A stretch of 64,000 nucleotides of DNA from Lachnospiraceae bacterium (GTDB lineage Bacteria > Bacillota > Clostridia > Lachnospirales > Lachnospiraceae). The stretch lies in NCBI GenBank assembly GCA_015056865.1, contig SVFM01000014.1:1-64000 (forward strand), read 5' to 3'. A program made the position numbers and the translations under genes. Of this stretch, positions 1-9,123 are shown in pieces; positions within the stretch are counted from its first letter, which is position 1; the number at the start of each line of letters is the position of its first letter. The notes under the pieces were generated by a model. It was given only the letters and a program-made list of their open reading frames with translations, had not been told where the DNA came from and ran no database searches.

Positions 1-208
1 TGCCAGAAGAGGAATCTTCTCCATATTCATATGGGCAAGCGATATAAGGAGCGTATCGCCGTTAGACTGGAAACGTTAAAACTATGCACACACTTTACGA
101 AATAGTTGATTTCGCATGAAAGTGGAAGGCTTTCAATTGGGTGGCACGCACCTAAATAAACCAGTGTAATATGCAAATGTGAGGGTCTTGCGTAAGCAGG
201 ACCCTTTT
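1..208 (+). ncRNA. Structured leader RNA ending in a terminator (unidentified; weakly T-box-like)
   Basis: No convincing ORF is visible here. Hairpins follow one another: AGAAGA/TCTTCT, CCATAT/ATATGG, GCGATA/TATCGC, and a nested ACTTT..CGAAAT/ATTTCG..AAAGT. A GGGTGGCACG element at about 160-170 recalls the T-box signature GGGTGGNACCGCG but lacks the full 3' part. A strong intrinsic terminator follows, then a small gene with a good ribosome binding site at 223. This order of leader, terminator and gene suggests cis-regulation by attenuation. The 5' end is cut by the window edge. The class is not established and T-box is only a weak possibility. Confidence 0.35.
183..208 (+). terminator. Intrinsic terminator of the leader
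   Basis: The stem GGGTCTTGC / GCAGGACCC (9 bp, one G-U) encloses a GTAA loop and is followed by TTTT. It sits 15 nt before the start codon of the next small gene, as expected for an attenuator. Confidence 0.7.
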
Positions 209-222
209 ACGTAGGAGCACAG

Positions 223-533
223 ATGATTATTACTTCAAAACTTTCAAATGAGGCCTTATTAAAGGCTATATATAAAGCTGCCGCAGAATATTCTAAATTG
301 ATAGGAAATTCGTACCTCATAATAGGCAAAAGATTGATAGCGAAACCTTAACTGCAACTGAATTTTATGATAAATGTGATCAATACAATAAGGGGGAAGG
401 TGAAGGTATCTCAATCACTGATTGTACCCCATCACGAAATCATAATCGCACTACGATTAATGAAAAGTGCTCCTGCTGTGCCGATATGTTACGCATTCAA
501 GATGCAAAATATATGAAAGTAGGACAATACTAA
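223..533 (+). pseudogene. Small hypothetical protein gene broken by a frameshift
   Basis: An ATG at 223 with a GTAGGAGC ribosome binding site opens a 42-residue frame (MIITSKLSNEALLKAIYKAA..) that stops at 349-351. The -1 frame continues directly with protein-like sequence (KIDSETLTATEFYDKCDQYN.., then KCSCCADMLR..) to a stop at 531-533. Adding one A to the CAAAAG run near 328-331 would join both parts into one protein of about 103 residues. I do not recognise the family; the CxCC cluster could bind metal. It may be a decayed gene or a sequencing indel. Base composition is AT-rich like the genes that follow. Confidence 0.5.
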
Positions 534-593
534 TATTGCTGGTAACGAAAAAATATTCTGGTAATTGTTGAGTAATGAGTGATTTGTTTTCTG

Positions 594-622
594 TTGCACA
601 ATCCGGGAAAAGCATATATAAT
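594..622 (+). promoter_or_regulatory. Sigma-A promoter of the AraC gene
   Basis: TTGCAC (594-599), a 17 bp spacer and TATAAT (617-622). Transcription would start near 629, which rules out the ATG at 579 given in the ORF track and supports the ATG at 651. Confidence 0.7.
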
Positions 623-650
623 CAGCATGAACGGAAGTGTGAGGAAACCT

Positions 651-1487
651 ATGAAAAAAGATATTGGACTTTACGAGAAAAAAGTAATATTGGACAAGGA
701 ATTTCCCATAGAGGTGTATTTCAATGAGAAGGAAAATCTGATGAAGCGGGAGAAGGTTTTTCCTTCTCATTGGCATGAGCATATTGAAGTGCACTATGTG
801 ATGAGCGGTGAGATGGAGATCATGTTGGACCATGAGACCTTTTTTGTCAAAGAGGGGGAGCTGGCTGTGGCCAACGGCAATGTGTTGCATGCCGGGTATT
901 GCAGCAGCAATCTAAAAAGTGTGGTGATCATTTTTGCCATGGAGGATCTGGCCAAGGAAGTGGCCGATGAGAACCTTATTTTTTGTAAAATGATCAGCGG
1001 TGATCCGGTGATCCGGGAAATTATACCTGCCATCTATCGAGAGTTTAAAGAAGCAAAGATGGGTTATAGATTGATCTGCAAGGGTGAGGTGTTGCGCCTG
1101 GTTGCACATTTGGCCAGAAATTATGTTGAGGAAGTGTTGTCTGACAAAGAACAGTCGAAGCGTCTGAAACAGTTGGAGAGATTTAATACTGTGCGACAAT
1201 ATATAAGGCTTCATTACACGGAGCCAATCTGCAACCGGGAATTGGCGGAGTTGATCCACCTGAGTGAAGACAGATTTAACCATCTGTTCAAGGAATGTAT
1301 GGGTGTATCGCCGCTCCAATATGTAAATGAGATACGTTTGCAAAAAGCCATGCAGCTTTTGAAGGTGGGCGAGTATTCCACATCAGAGGTGGCAGAAATG
1401 GTGGGGTTTACGGACTATAATCATTTCGGCAGACTGTTTCGCAAAAGTTTTGGCTTTACGCCCTCACAGGTTTCTCGAAACAGTTGA
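651..1487 (+). CDS. AraC-family transcriptional regulator with cupin sensor domain
   Basis: A DNA-binding regulator of about 278 residues. The N-terminal half is a cupin-like sugar-sensing domain (HWHEHIEVHYVMSGEMEI). The C-terminal ~100 residues are the double helix-turn-helix of the AraC family, ending in the typical DYNHFGRLFRKSFGFTPSQ. The start at 651 follows a GTGAGG site and lies downstream of the TTGCAC/TATAAT promoter; the longer ORF from 579 would begin upstream of the transcript. It precedes two glycoside hydrolase genes on the same strand and is probably their carbohydrate-responsive activator. The inducer is unknown. Confidence 0.9.
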   Translation: MKKDIGLYEKKVILDKEFPIEVYFNEKENLMKREKVFPSHWHEHIEVHYVMSGEMEIMLDHETFFVKEGELAVANGNVLHAGYCSSNLKSVVIIFAMEDLAKEVADENLIFCKMISGDPVIREIIPAIYREFKEAKMGYRLICKGEVLRLVAHLARNYVEEVLSDKEQSKRLKQLERFNTVRQYIRLHYTEPICNRELAELIHLSEDRFNHLFKECMGVSPLQYVNEIRLQKAMQLLKVGEYSTSEVAEMVGFTDYNHFGRLFRKSFGFTPSQVSRNS

Positions 1488-1603
1488 TAAAACATAAAAA
1501 TATAGCAGAATCGTATGATGGAACAGCAGAGAAAGACTATCTTTTTTTCTGTTGTTTTTTTATAATCTATAGTAGAGTTTTGCATTTTTTTAGGAGGATA
1601 TGT

Positions 1604-3727
1604 ATGCGAAAACATGAAAAAGAATATGAATTCAAAAAGAAGCTTATTGAAGTACATAAAAAGAATTTACGAAATACCAATCTTCTTCCTGATGATAATG
1701 AAATAGAGATAAAGCATGGATTTGCAGTGGATATATCTTCTGCCTATACAGATGTTGTTTTTACTGCTGCAAAAGATTTTGTGGATTATATGTTTATATC
1801 CATGGATATCTCGGTACTTCTTAGTAAGCAAAAGATTTGCTCTGAGTATATAAGGGTTGTCATAAATCCTGATGATGAGACACTTGATACCGCTAAGGGA
1901 TATATGGGTTATAAACTTGATGTGAATGATGAGGGTATCATTATAACTGCGTATGATGAGCGAGGTGCTGCACAGGCTTTATATCGTCTCGAAGATTTCA
2001 TGACAATGAGAAGAGCACCTTATCTCAAAAAGGGTATAGTTCAATCAAGAGCTATGTTTAGTCCCAGAATGATTCAAACTGGCTATGCAGAGGATCAATT
2101 TCCCAATTGGCATCTCAGAGATATAGCGCATGCCGGAATGGATACAATTTTACTTAATGTAAGAAATATAAACAAAACACATAATGGATTTGTAGATTTT
2201 AATGAGATCATTTACCGTGCAGAAAAATATGGTATTGATGTCTATGCATATAGTCATTATAAGAGTCCTTTTCATCCCGATGATGATGGGGCAGAGGCAT
2301 ATTATGAATCAACATACGGTGAATTATTCAGCCACTGTCCTGGGCTTAAGGGAGTGATTTTGGTGGGTGAGTCTGTTGCATTTCCAAGCCATGATCCTCA
2401 TACAAGCGGAAGTACAAGCCGGGTAGGAAAGGACGGGATACCAAGTACTCAAATCCATCCGGGATGGTGGCCGTGCGTAGATTATCCGGATTGGCTCAGA
2501 CTATTAAGAAAAGTTATAGATAAGCATAAGAAAAATGTTGATATAGTATTATGGAGCTACAATTGGGGATGGGCACCTACCGAGGATAGAATTAAGCTTA
2601 TAGAAAATCTTCCAAAGGATGTATCGCTTCTTGTAACGTATGAGATGTGTGAGCCATACGAAGTAAATGGAGTTACGGAGTATTCTTCTGATTATACTCT
2701 TTCACTTTCCGGCCCCGGTAAGTATTTTGTTTCTGAGGCAGAGGCAGCGAAAAAAGCCGGTATCAGACTTTACGCAATGACAAATACAGGCGGACTCACC
2801 TGGGATTTTGGAAGCATTCCGTATGAACCGTTCCCGATGCAATGGCAGAAACGCTATGATTCCCTTTCGCAGTGCAAAGAACAGTACGGCTTGCGCGGTC
2901 TTATGGAATCTCATCACTATGGTTTTTATCCATCGTTTATAAGTGAGCTTGCAAAGTGGAATTTTACAATTACTGATTGCAAAGAAAATGACATACTTTC
3001 AAAAATTTTGGATGGGATTTTTGTACCTCGCGATACGCTTAAGCTTAAGGAAGCATTAAGCTTATGGAGTGATGCAATTACTTTTTATGATGCAACAAAT
3101 CCTGACCAATACGGACCATTTAGAATAGGCCCTTCGTATCCTCTTATTTTCATGAGAAAAATTGCGCCTATTGTTGCTGACTATGCTGAGGCAAAGAGTG
3201 GAAATCTTGTGCCAACTTATGACCCCTTTACATGGTATGAAAAGGGACTTAGCTCAATACCGCAAATAACCATACATAGTGAACTCAAGCGTCTTGGTGA
3301 AATGGAGACTTTGATGCAAAAGGGTATTGAACTTATGGAAGAGATTGAGGATAGAAGCGATGAACTTGAAGAACTTTTGGATTTGGGCAGATACATAAGA
3401 TTAAGCGTTATAACTGCTATAAACTGCAAAAAATTCCTTCTTGCCAAAACAAATCTTAACAGTTCTCAGTCTGCCAAACAGATGCTTGATGCACTTAATG
3501 AGATGGAGAAAATAGCTTTCGATGAAATAGAAAACGCCAAGAAAGCATTGCCTCTTGTTCAGACGAATTCTCGACTTGGATGGGAGCCATCTATGGAGTA
3601 CCTTGGAGGAGAGAGACATATAAACTGGAAAATCCGACAGGTTGAATTTATGATTGAGGTTGAAATTGGTGATTTCAAAAAGGGATTAAAACACAATAGA
3701 AATTTTACGAGGGAGGAATTATTTTGA
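1604..3727 (+). CDS. Putative glycoside hydrolase (GH20-like N-terminal domain plus TIM barrel)
   Basis: A cytoplasmic protein of about 707 residues with no signal peptide. The first ~150 residues resemble the accessory domain that precedes catalytic barrels in GH20 and alpha-glucuronidase-type enzymes (..YDERGAAQALYRLEDFM..). A TIM-barrel-like region follows, with LKGVILVGES as a possible acid-residue motif and a tryptophan-rich stretch (HPGWWPCVDYPDWL). The usual GH20 Asp-Glu pair is not clear, so substrate and family number stay open. The start at 1604 follows TAGGAGG; the ORF-track start at 1484 lacks support. The gene overlaps the next one by 4 nt, so the two are co-translated. It is AT-richer than the window average. 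Confidence 0.65.
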   Translation: MRKHEKEYEFKKKLIEVHKKNLRNTNLLPDDNEIEIKHGFAVDISSAYTDVVFTAAKDFVDYMFISMDISVLLSKQKICSEYIRVVINPDDETLDTAKGYMGYKLDVNDEGIIITAYDERGAAQALYRLEDFMTMRRAPYLKKGIVQSRAMFSPRMIQTGYAEDQFPNWHLRDIAHAGMDTILLNVRNINKTHNGFVDFNEIIYRAEKYGIDVYAYSHYKSPFHPDDDGAEAYYESTYGELFSHCPGLKGVILVGESVAFPSHDPHTSGSTSRVGKDGIPSTQIHPGWWPCVDYPDWLRLLRKVIDKHKKNVDIVLWSYNWGWAPTEDRIKLIENLPKDVSLLVTYEMCEPYEVNGVTEYSSDYTLSLSGPGKYFVSEAEAAKKAGIRLYAMTNTGGLTWDFGSIPYEPFPMQWQKRYDSLSQCKEQYGLRGLMESHHYGFYPSFISELAKWNFTITDCKENDILSKILDGIFVPRDTLKLKEALSLWSDAITFYDATNPDQYGPFRIGPSYPLIFMRKIAPIVADYAEAKSGNLVPTYDPFTWYEKGLSSIPQITIHSELKRLGEMETLMQKGIELMEEIEDRSDELEELLDLGRYIRLSVITAINCKKFLLAKTNLNSSQSAKQMLDALNEMEKIAFDEIENAKKALPLVQTNSRLGWEPSMEYLGGERHINWKIRQVEFMIEVEIGDFKKGLKHNRNFTREELF

Positions 3728-5268
3728 AAAACTGGTTTAATGATGCAGTTGTTTATGAGATTTATCCCCAGTCATTTCATGATACAAATGGTGACGGTAT
3801 CGGTGATTTACAGGGAATCATACAAAAGCTTGATTACATTAAGGATATGGGATTCACAGCAATATGGCTGAATCCTATCAATGAAAGTTCTTTCAGGGAT
3901 GCAGGATATGATGTAACCGATTTTTACAATGTTGCTTCAAGGTACGGAACAAATGAGGATTACAGAATGTTGTGCAGTGAGGCTCATGCACGTGGAATGA
4001 AGGTTATGTTTGACCTTGTTGCCGGTCATACATCAATAGACCATCCGTGGTTTATAGAGTCCTCAAAGGCAGAGAAAAATGAATATACAAACCGCTATAT
4101 ATGGACAACCGCTTCCTTTGATGAGGGTGAGGGAATTGCATCGCTTGGAGAAAGAGATGCAAAATGTATCAATAACTTTTTCTGGAGTCAGCCTGCACTT
4201 AACTACGGTTATGCACACCCAAACCCCAATTATCCGTGGGAGCTTCCTGTAACGCACCCCGATTGTGTAGCTATGAAAGAAGAACTAAAAAAAATAATAG
4301 ATTTCTGGATAGATTTGGGAACAGATGCTTTTCGTGTTGATATGGCGGCATCACTTATAAAGGGCGATACAGATGGAACGGCAATGCAGAAATTCTGGCA
4401 CGAAATAAGAGAACATATACAGAGAAGAAACCCGGATGTTCTTCTTGTAGCAGAATGGGGTTATCCCAGTGACGCTATAAACTCGGGCTTCCATCTTGAT
4501 TTTCTTCTTCATTCAGGACCGAGTGCATATCGTTCTCTGTTCCGTTATGAAAAGGGACGAAATACTACATCGGAACTTGTGGGGCACAGTTATTTTAACA
4601 CTGAGGGCAAGGGTAACATAAATGAGTATCTTGACCGATTTTTGTATGATTTGGATCATGCAAAAGGCAAGGGATATATAGGTCATATTACGGGTAATCA
4701 CGATATGCAGAGACTTGCTTACAAACGCACAACTGAGGAAGTAAAAGTATGTATGGCATTTCTCTTTACCATGCCGGGTGTTCCGTTTGTGTATTACGGT
4801 GACGAAATAGGTATGGATTACATAGAGGGACTTCCATCAAAAGAGGGCGGGTATATCCGTACGGGTTCAAGAACCCCGATGCAGTGGAACGACAGGAAAA
4901 ACCATGGCTTTTCCGATAGTGACACACCATATCTGCCTACTGATAGCAGAGAGGGTGCACCAACTGTAGAAAGTCAGGTAAATGACGAAAATTCTCTTCT
5001 TGAGTTTACAAGGAAGCTTATAGCTCTTCACAGGGAAAACGAAGCCTTGTATGCAGAGGCGGATTTTAATATTCTGATGCCGGGATACCCATTTGTGTAC
5101 GAAAGAATGGCAAACGGTAAAAAGCTTTTTATAGCACTTAATCCGTCAGGATACCGACACTATTATGATGCACCAAAGCTTGGTAAAATTCTTTTAAGTC
5201 AGAATATAGAGCAGAACGGAGACCAAATCATAATGAACGGCATAAGTTTTGTTATAGCTGAAGAATAA
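3724..5268 (+). CDS. GH13 family alpha-glucosidase / oligo-glucosidase
   Basis: Intracellular alpha-amylase-family hydrolase of 514 residues, likely acting on short alpha-glucosides. The GH13 signatures are present: DAFRVD with nucleophile D206, LLVAEWG with acid/base E244, and GNHD with D327, plus the N-terminal AVVYEIYPQSFHD and GIGDLQGI motifs of the oligo-1,6-glucosidase-like group. Translation begins at a TTG that overlaps the TGA of the upstream gene (TTGA), preceded by GGGAGG, so the two products are coupled. With the AraC regulator and the GH20-like protein it forms a glycan-use unit. No transporter is visible in the window. Base composition is AT-rich like its partner, suggesting joint acquisition. 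The exact linkage is not predictable. Confidence 0.88.
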   Translation: MKNWFNDAVVYEIYPQSFHDTNGDGIGDLQGIIQKLDYIKDMGFTAIWLNPINESSFRDAGYDVTDFYNVASRYGTNEDYRMLCSEAHARGMKVMFDLVAGHTSIDHPWFIESSKAEKNEYTNRYIWTTASFDEGEGIASLGERDAKCINNFFWSQPALNYGYAHPNPNYPWELPVTHPDCVAMKEELKKIIDFWIDLGTDAFRVDMAASLIKGDTDGTAMQKFWHEIREHIQRRNPDVLLVAEWGYPSDAINSGFHLDFLLHSGPSAYRSLFRYEKGRNTTSELVGHSYFNTEGKGNINEYLDRFLYDLDHAKGKGYIGHITGNHDMQRLAYKRTTEEVKVCMAFLFTMPGVPFVYYGDEIGMDYIEGLPSKEGGYIRTGSRTPMQWNDRKNHGFSDSDTPYLPTDSREGAPTVESQVNDENSLLEFTRKLIALHRENEALYAEADFNILMPGYPFVYERMANGKKLFIALNPSGYRHYYDAPKLGKILLSQNIEQNGDQIIMNGISFVIAEE

Positions 5269-5297
5269 TCAGGTATTTAGGCACAATACAATAAAAC

Positions 5298-6020
5298 TCA
5301 AACTTTTTGAGGAATATATTGATCAATGGTATTGGTGATCAGATCTTTTACAAGCAAGGCAATTTCCTGGGTGTTCAGGTCCTTGTAATCGTCGTATAGG
5401 AGCGGTTCCAGAAAATGCACCTGTGTACGCACCTTTCGCAGAGAATTGATGGCAAAGGGCTTGTAGGAATCAATCAGGGCCACAGGGACAATGGGACACC
5501 GGGATTTGGTGGCACACTTAAAGGAGCCGGGCAGAAAGTCCTGCACATGATTGTGATTGTTTGTGTATCCACCTTCAGGAAAAATAATATATCGGCGACC
5601 ATCCTTGACTTCTTTGATAATGTTTAGGATGGTCTTTAGTTGAGACTCCATGTTGGTCTTGTCCAGGCGGCTGCCTTTGACAAGATTGATAAAATCGTTT
5701 ACCAGAGGCTCTCTGGAGGTCTTTTCATCGATCAGCACAGTACAGGGATTGTGGTGGGCGTCCATAATGCCGACTGTATCGTATTTGCCCTGATGGTTAG
5801 CGTACATGATATAACCACCTGAGTCAGGCAGATTCTCAGTGCCGTAAACATCTGTGTGGATAAAACCGATACGTTTCATCAGATAAAGCATCCGTCTGGC
5901 TAATTTGTACCGATCATATTCATCGTAATTTTCGCTGTGCTTTTCTATATAAGCAGCCTTTCCAAAATAAAACAGAATAAAAGGCAGAGCCACAATGCAG
6001 ATATAGACAAGTCTTAACAT
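5298..6020 (-). CDS. plsC: 1-acyl-sn-glycerol-3-phosphate acyltransferase
   Basis: Membrane-associated acyltransferase (240 residues) that acylates lysophosphatidate to phosphatidate in phospholipid synthesis. An N-terminal hydrophobic helix is followed by the catalytic HX4D motif (NHQGKYD) and a FPEGG block that matches the acceptor-binding FPEGTRS motif in a variant form. Length is normal. It lies 14 nt downstream of the DUF1846 gene on the same strand, so the two are probably co-transcribed. The start at 6020 follows an AGGAAGGA site. Confidence 0.88.
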   Translation of the reverse strand: MLRLVYICIVALPFILFYFGKAAYIEKHSENYDEYDRYKLARRMLYLMKRIGFIHTDVYGTENLPDSGGYIMYANHQGKYDTVGIMDAHHNPCTVLIDEKTSREPLVNDFINLVKGSRLDKTNMESQLKTILNIIKEVKDGRRYIIFPEGGYTNNHNHVQDFLPGSFKCATKSRCPIVPVALIDSYKPFAINSLRKVRTQVHFLEPLLYDDYKDLNTQEIALLVKDLITNTIDQYIPQKV

Positions 6021-6034
6021 GAATGAGTTCCTTC

Positions 6035-7498
6035 CTATTGTGTCTTTGGTTCGCAGGTAAGGTCACACAGTAATCTCTTGAAGATCTTTCGATCAATGGG
6101 AGATAACAGTACTGTGGAGTGCACCTGGCTTCCCTTTAATTTTGGCAATTGTTTTAAGGCCAGCGCAGAACTTTCGTTTTCTGCGGCTGTGGCGGAAAGG
6201 GCGATCAATACTTCGTCCGTATGCAGCCGGGGATTTTTGCTTCCCAAATATTCCGTCTTTAATGTCTGGATAGGGGCAATGGCGCTGGGAGAAAGGACAG
6301 GCAGATCATGGGGGATGTCCGCCAATTCTTTGAGCGCATTGACCAAAGCGGCAGCGCTGGCGCCAAGTAGGTCACCGGTTTTGCCGGTGCAAATGGTGCC
6401 GTTAGGCAACTCGATGGCCACTGCAGGACGTCCGCCGGTTTTCTCTGATTTTTGGAGAGCGGCAGGTACCACCAGCCTGTCCGTTACGGAAAGGTTTTCC
6501 TGGCTCATCAGCCGCTGGATCTTGCCCACCTCCTCCGAGGTACGGGTACCGTTGGCCAGGCCATCGATGGCCTGATAATATCTGCGGATGATCTCCTGTC
6601 TGGATGCTTCCCGGCATATTGCATCATCTATAATGCAGTTTCCGGCCATATTGACACCCATGTCAGTAGGGGATGCGTAGGGATTTTTGCCAAAGATCTT
6701 GATAAACATGGCATTTAAGACAGGGAAGATCTCCACATCCCGGTTATAGTTGACAGTAGTGACACCATATTCCTTCAAATGGAAGGGGTCTATCATATTA
6801 ATATCATTTAAATCTGCGGTGGCAGCTTCATAAGCCAGGTTGACCGGATGATCCAAGGGCAGATTCCATATGGGGAATGTTTCGTATTTGGCATATCCGG
6901 CGCAGATGCCGTGCTTGTGCTCGTGGTAAAGCTGGGACAGGCAGGTGCTCATCTTGCCACTGCCGGGGCCCGGGGCGGTTACCACAACCAAGGGTCTGGT
7001 AGTTTCTATATAGTCATTTTTGCCGTATCCTTCTTCGCTGACAATATAGGGCACATTGGTGGGGTAGCCGGGGATCACATAGTGGTGGTATACCCGGATG
7101 CCGATCTGCTCCAAACGTTTCTGGAAATGAGTTAAACTGTGCTGGTCTGCATATTTCGTAAGCACAACACTACTTACATAAAGGCCACGGGAACGGAAGG
7201 CATCAATGAGACGGAACACATCATTGTCATAAGTGATACCAAGATCTTCCCGGATTTTATTCTTTTCAATATCATCTGCGCTGACTACCATGATGATCTC
7301 TGCCTGGTCTGCCAGCTGCATCAGCATCTGCAGTTTGCTGTCCGGAGCAAAGCCGGGCAAAACTCTGGAGGCATGCAGATCGTCAAAAAGCTTTCCGCCG
7401 AATTCCAGATAAAGCTTATTGTCAAACTTTTGTATGCGCTCCATAATGTGTTGAGACTGCATTTTTAAATATTTTTCGTTATCGAAACCTGTACGCAT
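6035..7498 (-). CDS. DUF1846 (UPF0371) family protein
   Basis: Conserved protein of 487 residues matching the DUF1846/UPF0371 family, whose biochemical role is not firmly known. Near the middle is a P-loop-like GPGSGKMST motif following VVVTAP, and the C-terminal third contains the family-typical LVNALKELADIPHDLPVLSP region. The start at 7498 follows GAGGTAAG. It is the first gene of a two-gene minus-strand unit with plsC and is divergent from the rRNA methyltransferase gene. The family is common in Firmicutes and usually a single core gene. Confidence 0.85.
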   Translation of the reverse strand: MRTGFDNEKYLKMQSQHIMERIQKFDNKLYLEFGGKLFDDLHASRVLPGFAPDSKLQMLMQLADQAEIIMVVSADDIEKNKIREDLGITYDNDVFRLIDAFRSRGLYVSSVVLTKYADQHSLTHFQKRLEQIGIRVYHHYVIPGYPTNVPYIVSEEGYGKNDYIETTRPLVVVTAPGPGSGKMSTCLSQLYHEHKHGICAGYAKYETFPIWNLPLDHPVNLAYEAATADLNDINMIDPFHLKEYGVTTVNYNRDVEIFPVLNAMFIKIFGKNPYASPTDMGVNMAGNCIIDDAICREASRQEIIRRYYQAIDGLANGTRTSEEVGKIQRLMSQENLSVTDRLVVPAALQKSEKTGGRPAVAIELPNGTICTGKTGDLLGASAAALVNALKELADIPHDLPVLSPSAIAPIQTLKTEYLGSKNPRLHTDEVLIALSATAAENESSALALKQLPKLKGSQVHSTVLLSPIDRKIFKRLLCDLTCEPKTQ

Positions 7499-7603
7499 GT
7501 GCCACTTACCTCTATTGTATATATATCATACCTTTTATATATACCAAATTTTTAAGGAAAAATAAACTGTTTCTGCATATTTTTTTTAAGATTTTCATTG
7601 GTA

Positions 7604-7633
7604 TTGAACTGGTATAGGTAAATGGAGTATAAT
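7604..7633 (+). promoter_or_regulatory. Sigma-A promoter of the rRNA methyltransferase gene
   Basis: TTGAAC (7604-7609), an 18 bp spacer and TATAAT (7628-7633). The start codon at 7668 lies about 30 nt downstream of the expected transcript start. Confidence 0.65.
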
Positions 7634-7667
7634 AGTATCTAAGTTGTGTGACAGACGGAGGGAAGTT

Positions 7668-9065
7668 ATGTTACCGGAGCAGTTTTTGGAAAGAATGAAG
7701 AGGATGCTGGGAGATGAGTACCCGGCATTTTTGCAGAGTTTTGAGGAGGAGCCTTATCGGGCTTTGCGCGTCAATACGGGCAAGGTCAGTGTGGAGGAGT
7801 TTTTGAAAAAGAGTCCTTTTTCCTTGCACCCTGTACCTTGGACAGAGAATGGGTTTTATTATGAACAGGATGCCGGGCCGGGAAAACATCCTTTCCATGA
7901 AGCAGGGGCATATTATATTCAGGAACCCTCTGCCATGGCACCGGTCTCTTTTTTGGATGCACGGCCCGGAGAGCGGATCCTGGATCTGTGTGCGGCTCCC
8001 GGAGGTAAGACCACCCAGATCGCGGATGCCATGGGTGGGGAAGGAATCCTGATCAGTAATGAGATCCATCCTGCAAGGGCTGCCATTTTGTCGGAGAATG
8101 TGGAACGAATGGGTATCAGGGGATGTATTGTGACAAATGAGACGCCGGAGCGGTTGACAACGGTATTTCCGAGTTGGTTTGACAAGATCCTGGTGGATGC
8201 CCCCTGTTCCGGAGAGGGGATGTTTCGCAAGAACCCGGAAGCATGTCAGGAATGGAGCCTTGAAAATGTTAAATTATGTGCCACACGGCAGGATCAGGTG
8301 CTGAATCAGGCTGCGGCCATGTTAAGAAGTGGGGGAAGGCTGGTTTATTCTACTTGTACCTTTGCTCCTGAGGAAGATGAAGGGACCGTCAGCCGCTTTC
8401 TGCAAACGCATCCGGAGTTTGAAATTGTGGAAGTGGAAGCTCCCGCCGGATTTGAGGGTGGCAGGCCGGATTGGACCTGTCAGCCTGCAGAAGGGTTAGA
8501 AAAGACCCTTCGGTTGATGCCCCATAAAGTCCGGGGAGAAGGGCATTATGTGGCAGTGCTGCAAAAAGCAGGTGCATCCATGCAGGATAGAGAGAACAGA
8601 ATCAGAAAAAATAAAAAGCAGGCGGATAAGAACTCGCCACAAAAAGAATATAGGGAATTTTTTGAGTTTGCCAAAGAATTTTTGCAGGTGCAGCAGTGGG
8701 AAGGGACCTGGGTTCGTTTTGGGGATCATCTTTATCTGGGGCCTGAGGACATGCCTTCTTTGCAGGGGCTGAAAGTGCTGCGCCCAGGACTTCATCTGGG
8801 GATTTTAAAAAAAGGACGATTTGAACCTTCCCACGCCTTTGCTCTGGCGCTGAGGCCGGAAGAAGCAAAAAGTTATCTGGATCTGCAGCCCCAGGGAGAT
8901 GCTGTAGGAAGGTATCTGTCAGGTCAAACCTTGATCATGGACGACAGTGAAGTTTTGGCAAAGGGCTGGTGCCTGATCTGTGTGGGGAGTTTGAGCCTGG
9001 GCTGGGGAAAACTGACAGGGGATGTGATGAAAAATCATTATCCAAAGGGACTGAGAAAGGGGTAG
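7668..9065 (+). CDS. RsmF-like 16S rRNA (cytosine-C5) methyltransferase
   Basis: SAM-dependent m5C methyltransferase of the NOL1/NOP2/Sun family, 465 residues. The SAM-binding motif DLCAAPGGKT is at 106-115, the motif IV cysteine lies in PCSGEGM (C180), and the motif VI nucleophile is in YSTCTF (C230). The C-terminal ~150 residues match the RsmF-type RNA-binding extension rather than the RsmB N-terminal NusB domain. The start at 7668 is chosen because GGAGGGAAGTT precedes it; the ORF-track start at 7644 has no such site. It has its own promoter. The modified base is inferred from family only. Confidence 0.88.
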   Translation: MLPEQFLERMKRMLGDEYPAFLQSFEEEPYRALRVNTGKVSVEEFLKKSPFSLHPVPWTENGFYYEQDAGPGKHPFHEAGAYYIQEPSAMAPVSFLDARPGERILDLCAAPGGKTTQIADAMGGEGILISNEIHPARAAILSENVERMGIRGCIVTNETPERLTTVFPSWFDKILVDAPCSGEGMFRKNPEACQEWSLENVKLCATRQDQVLNQAAAMLRSGGRLVYSTCTFAPEEDEGTVSRFLQTHPEFEIVEVEAPAGFEGGRPDWTCQPAEGLEKTLRLMPHKVRGEGHYVAVLQKAGASMQDRENRIRKNKKQADKNSPQKEYREFFEFAKEFLQVQQWEGTWVRFGDHLYLGPEDMPSLQGLKVLRPGLHLGILKKGRFEPSHAFALALRPEEAKSYLDLQPQGDAVGRYLSGQTLIMDDSEVLAKGWCLICVGSLSLGWGKLTGDVMKNHYPKGLRKG

Positions 9066-9095
9066 TGAATATTTCCCGTGAAAGGTCAGATACTA
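9066..9095 (+). promoter_or_regulatory. Candidate sigma-G (forespore) promoter of spoVAD
   Basis: TGAATA (9066-9071), a 17 bp spacer and GATACTA (9089-9095) match the sigma-G/F consensus TGMATA-N17/18-CATAMTA except at one base. It begins directly after the stop codon of the preceding gene, so spoVAD would be transcribed separately in the forespore. Confidence 0.6.
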
Positions 9096-9123
9096 TTCGA
9101 AAAAAGAAAGCGAGTGGTAGAAG

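Noticed and set aside
150-208. Confident T-box riboswitch call
   Set aside because: GGGTGGCACG matches only the first part of the T-box; the ACCGCG part, a specifier loop and an aminoacyl-tRNA or amino acid gene downstream are not visible.
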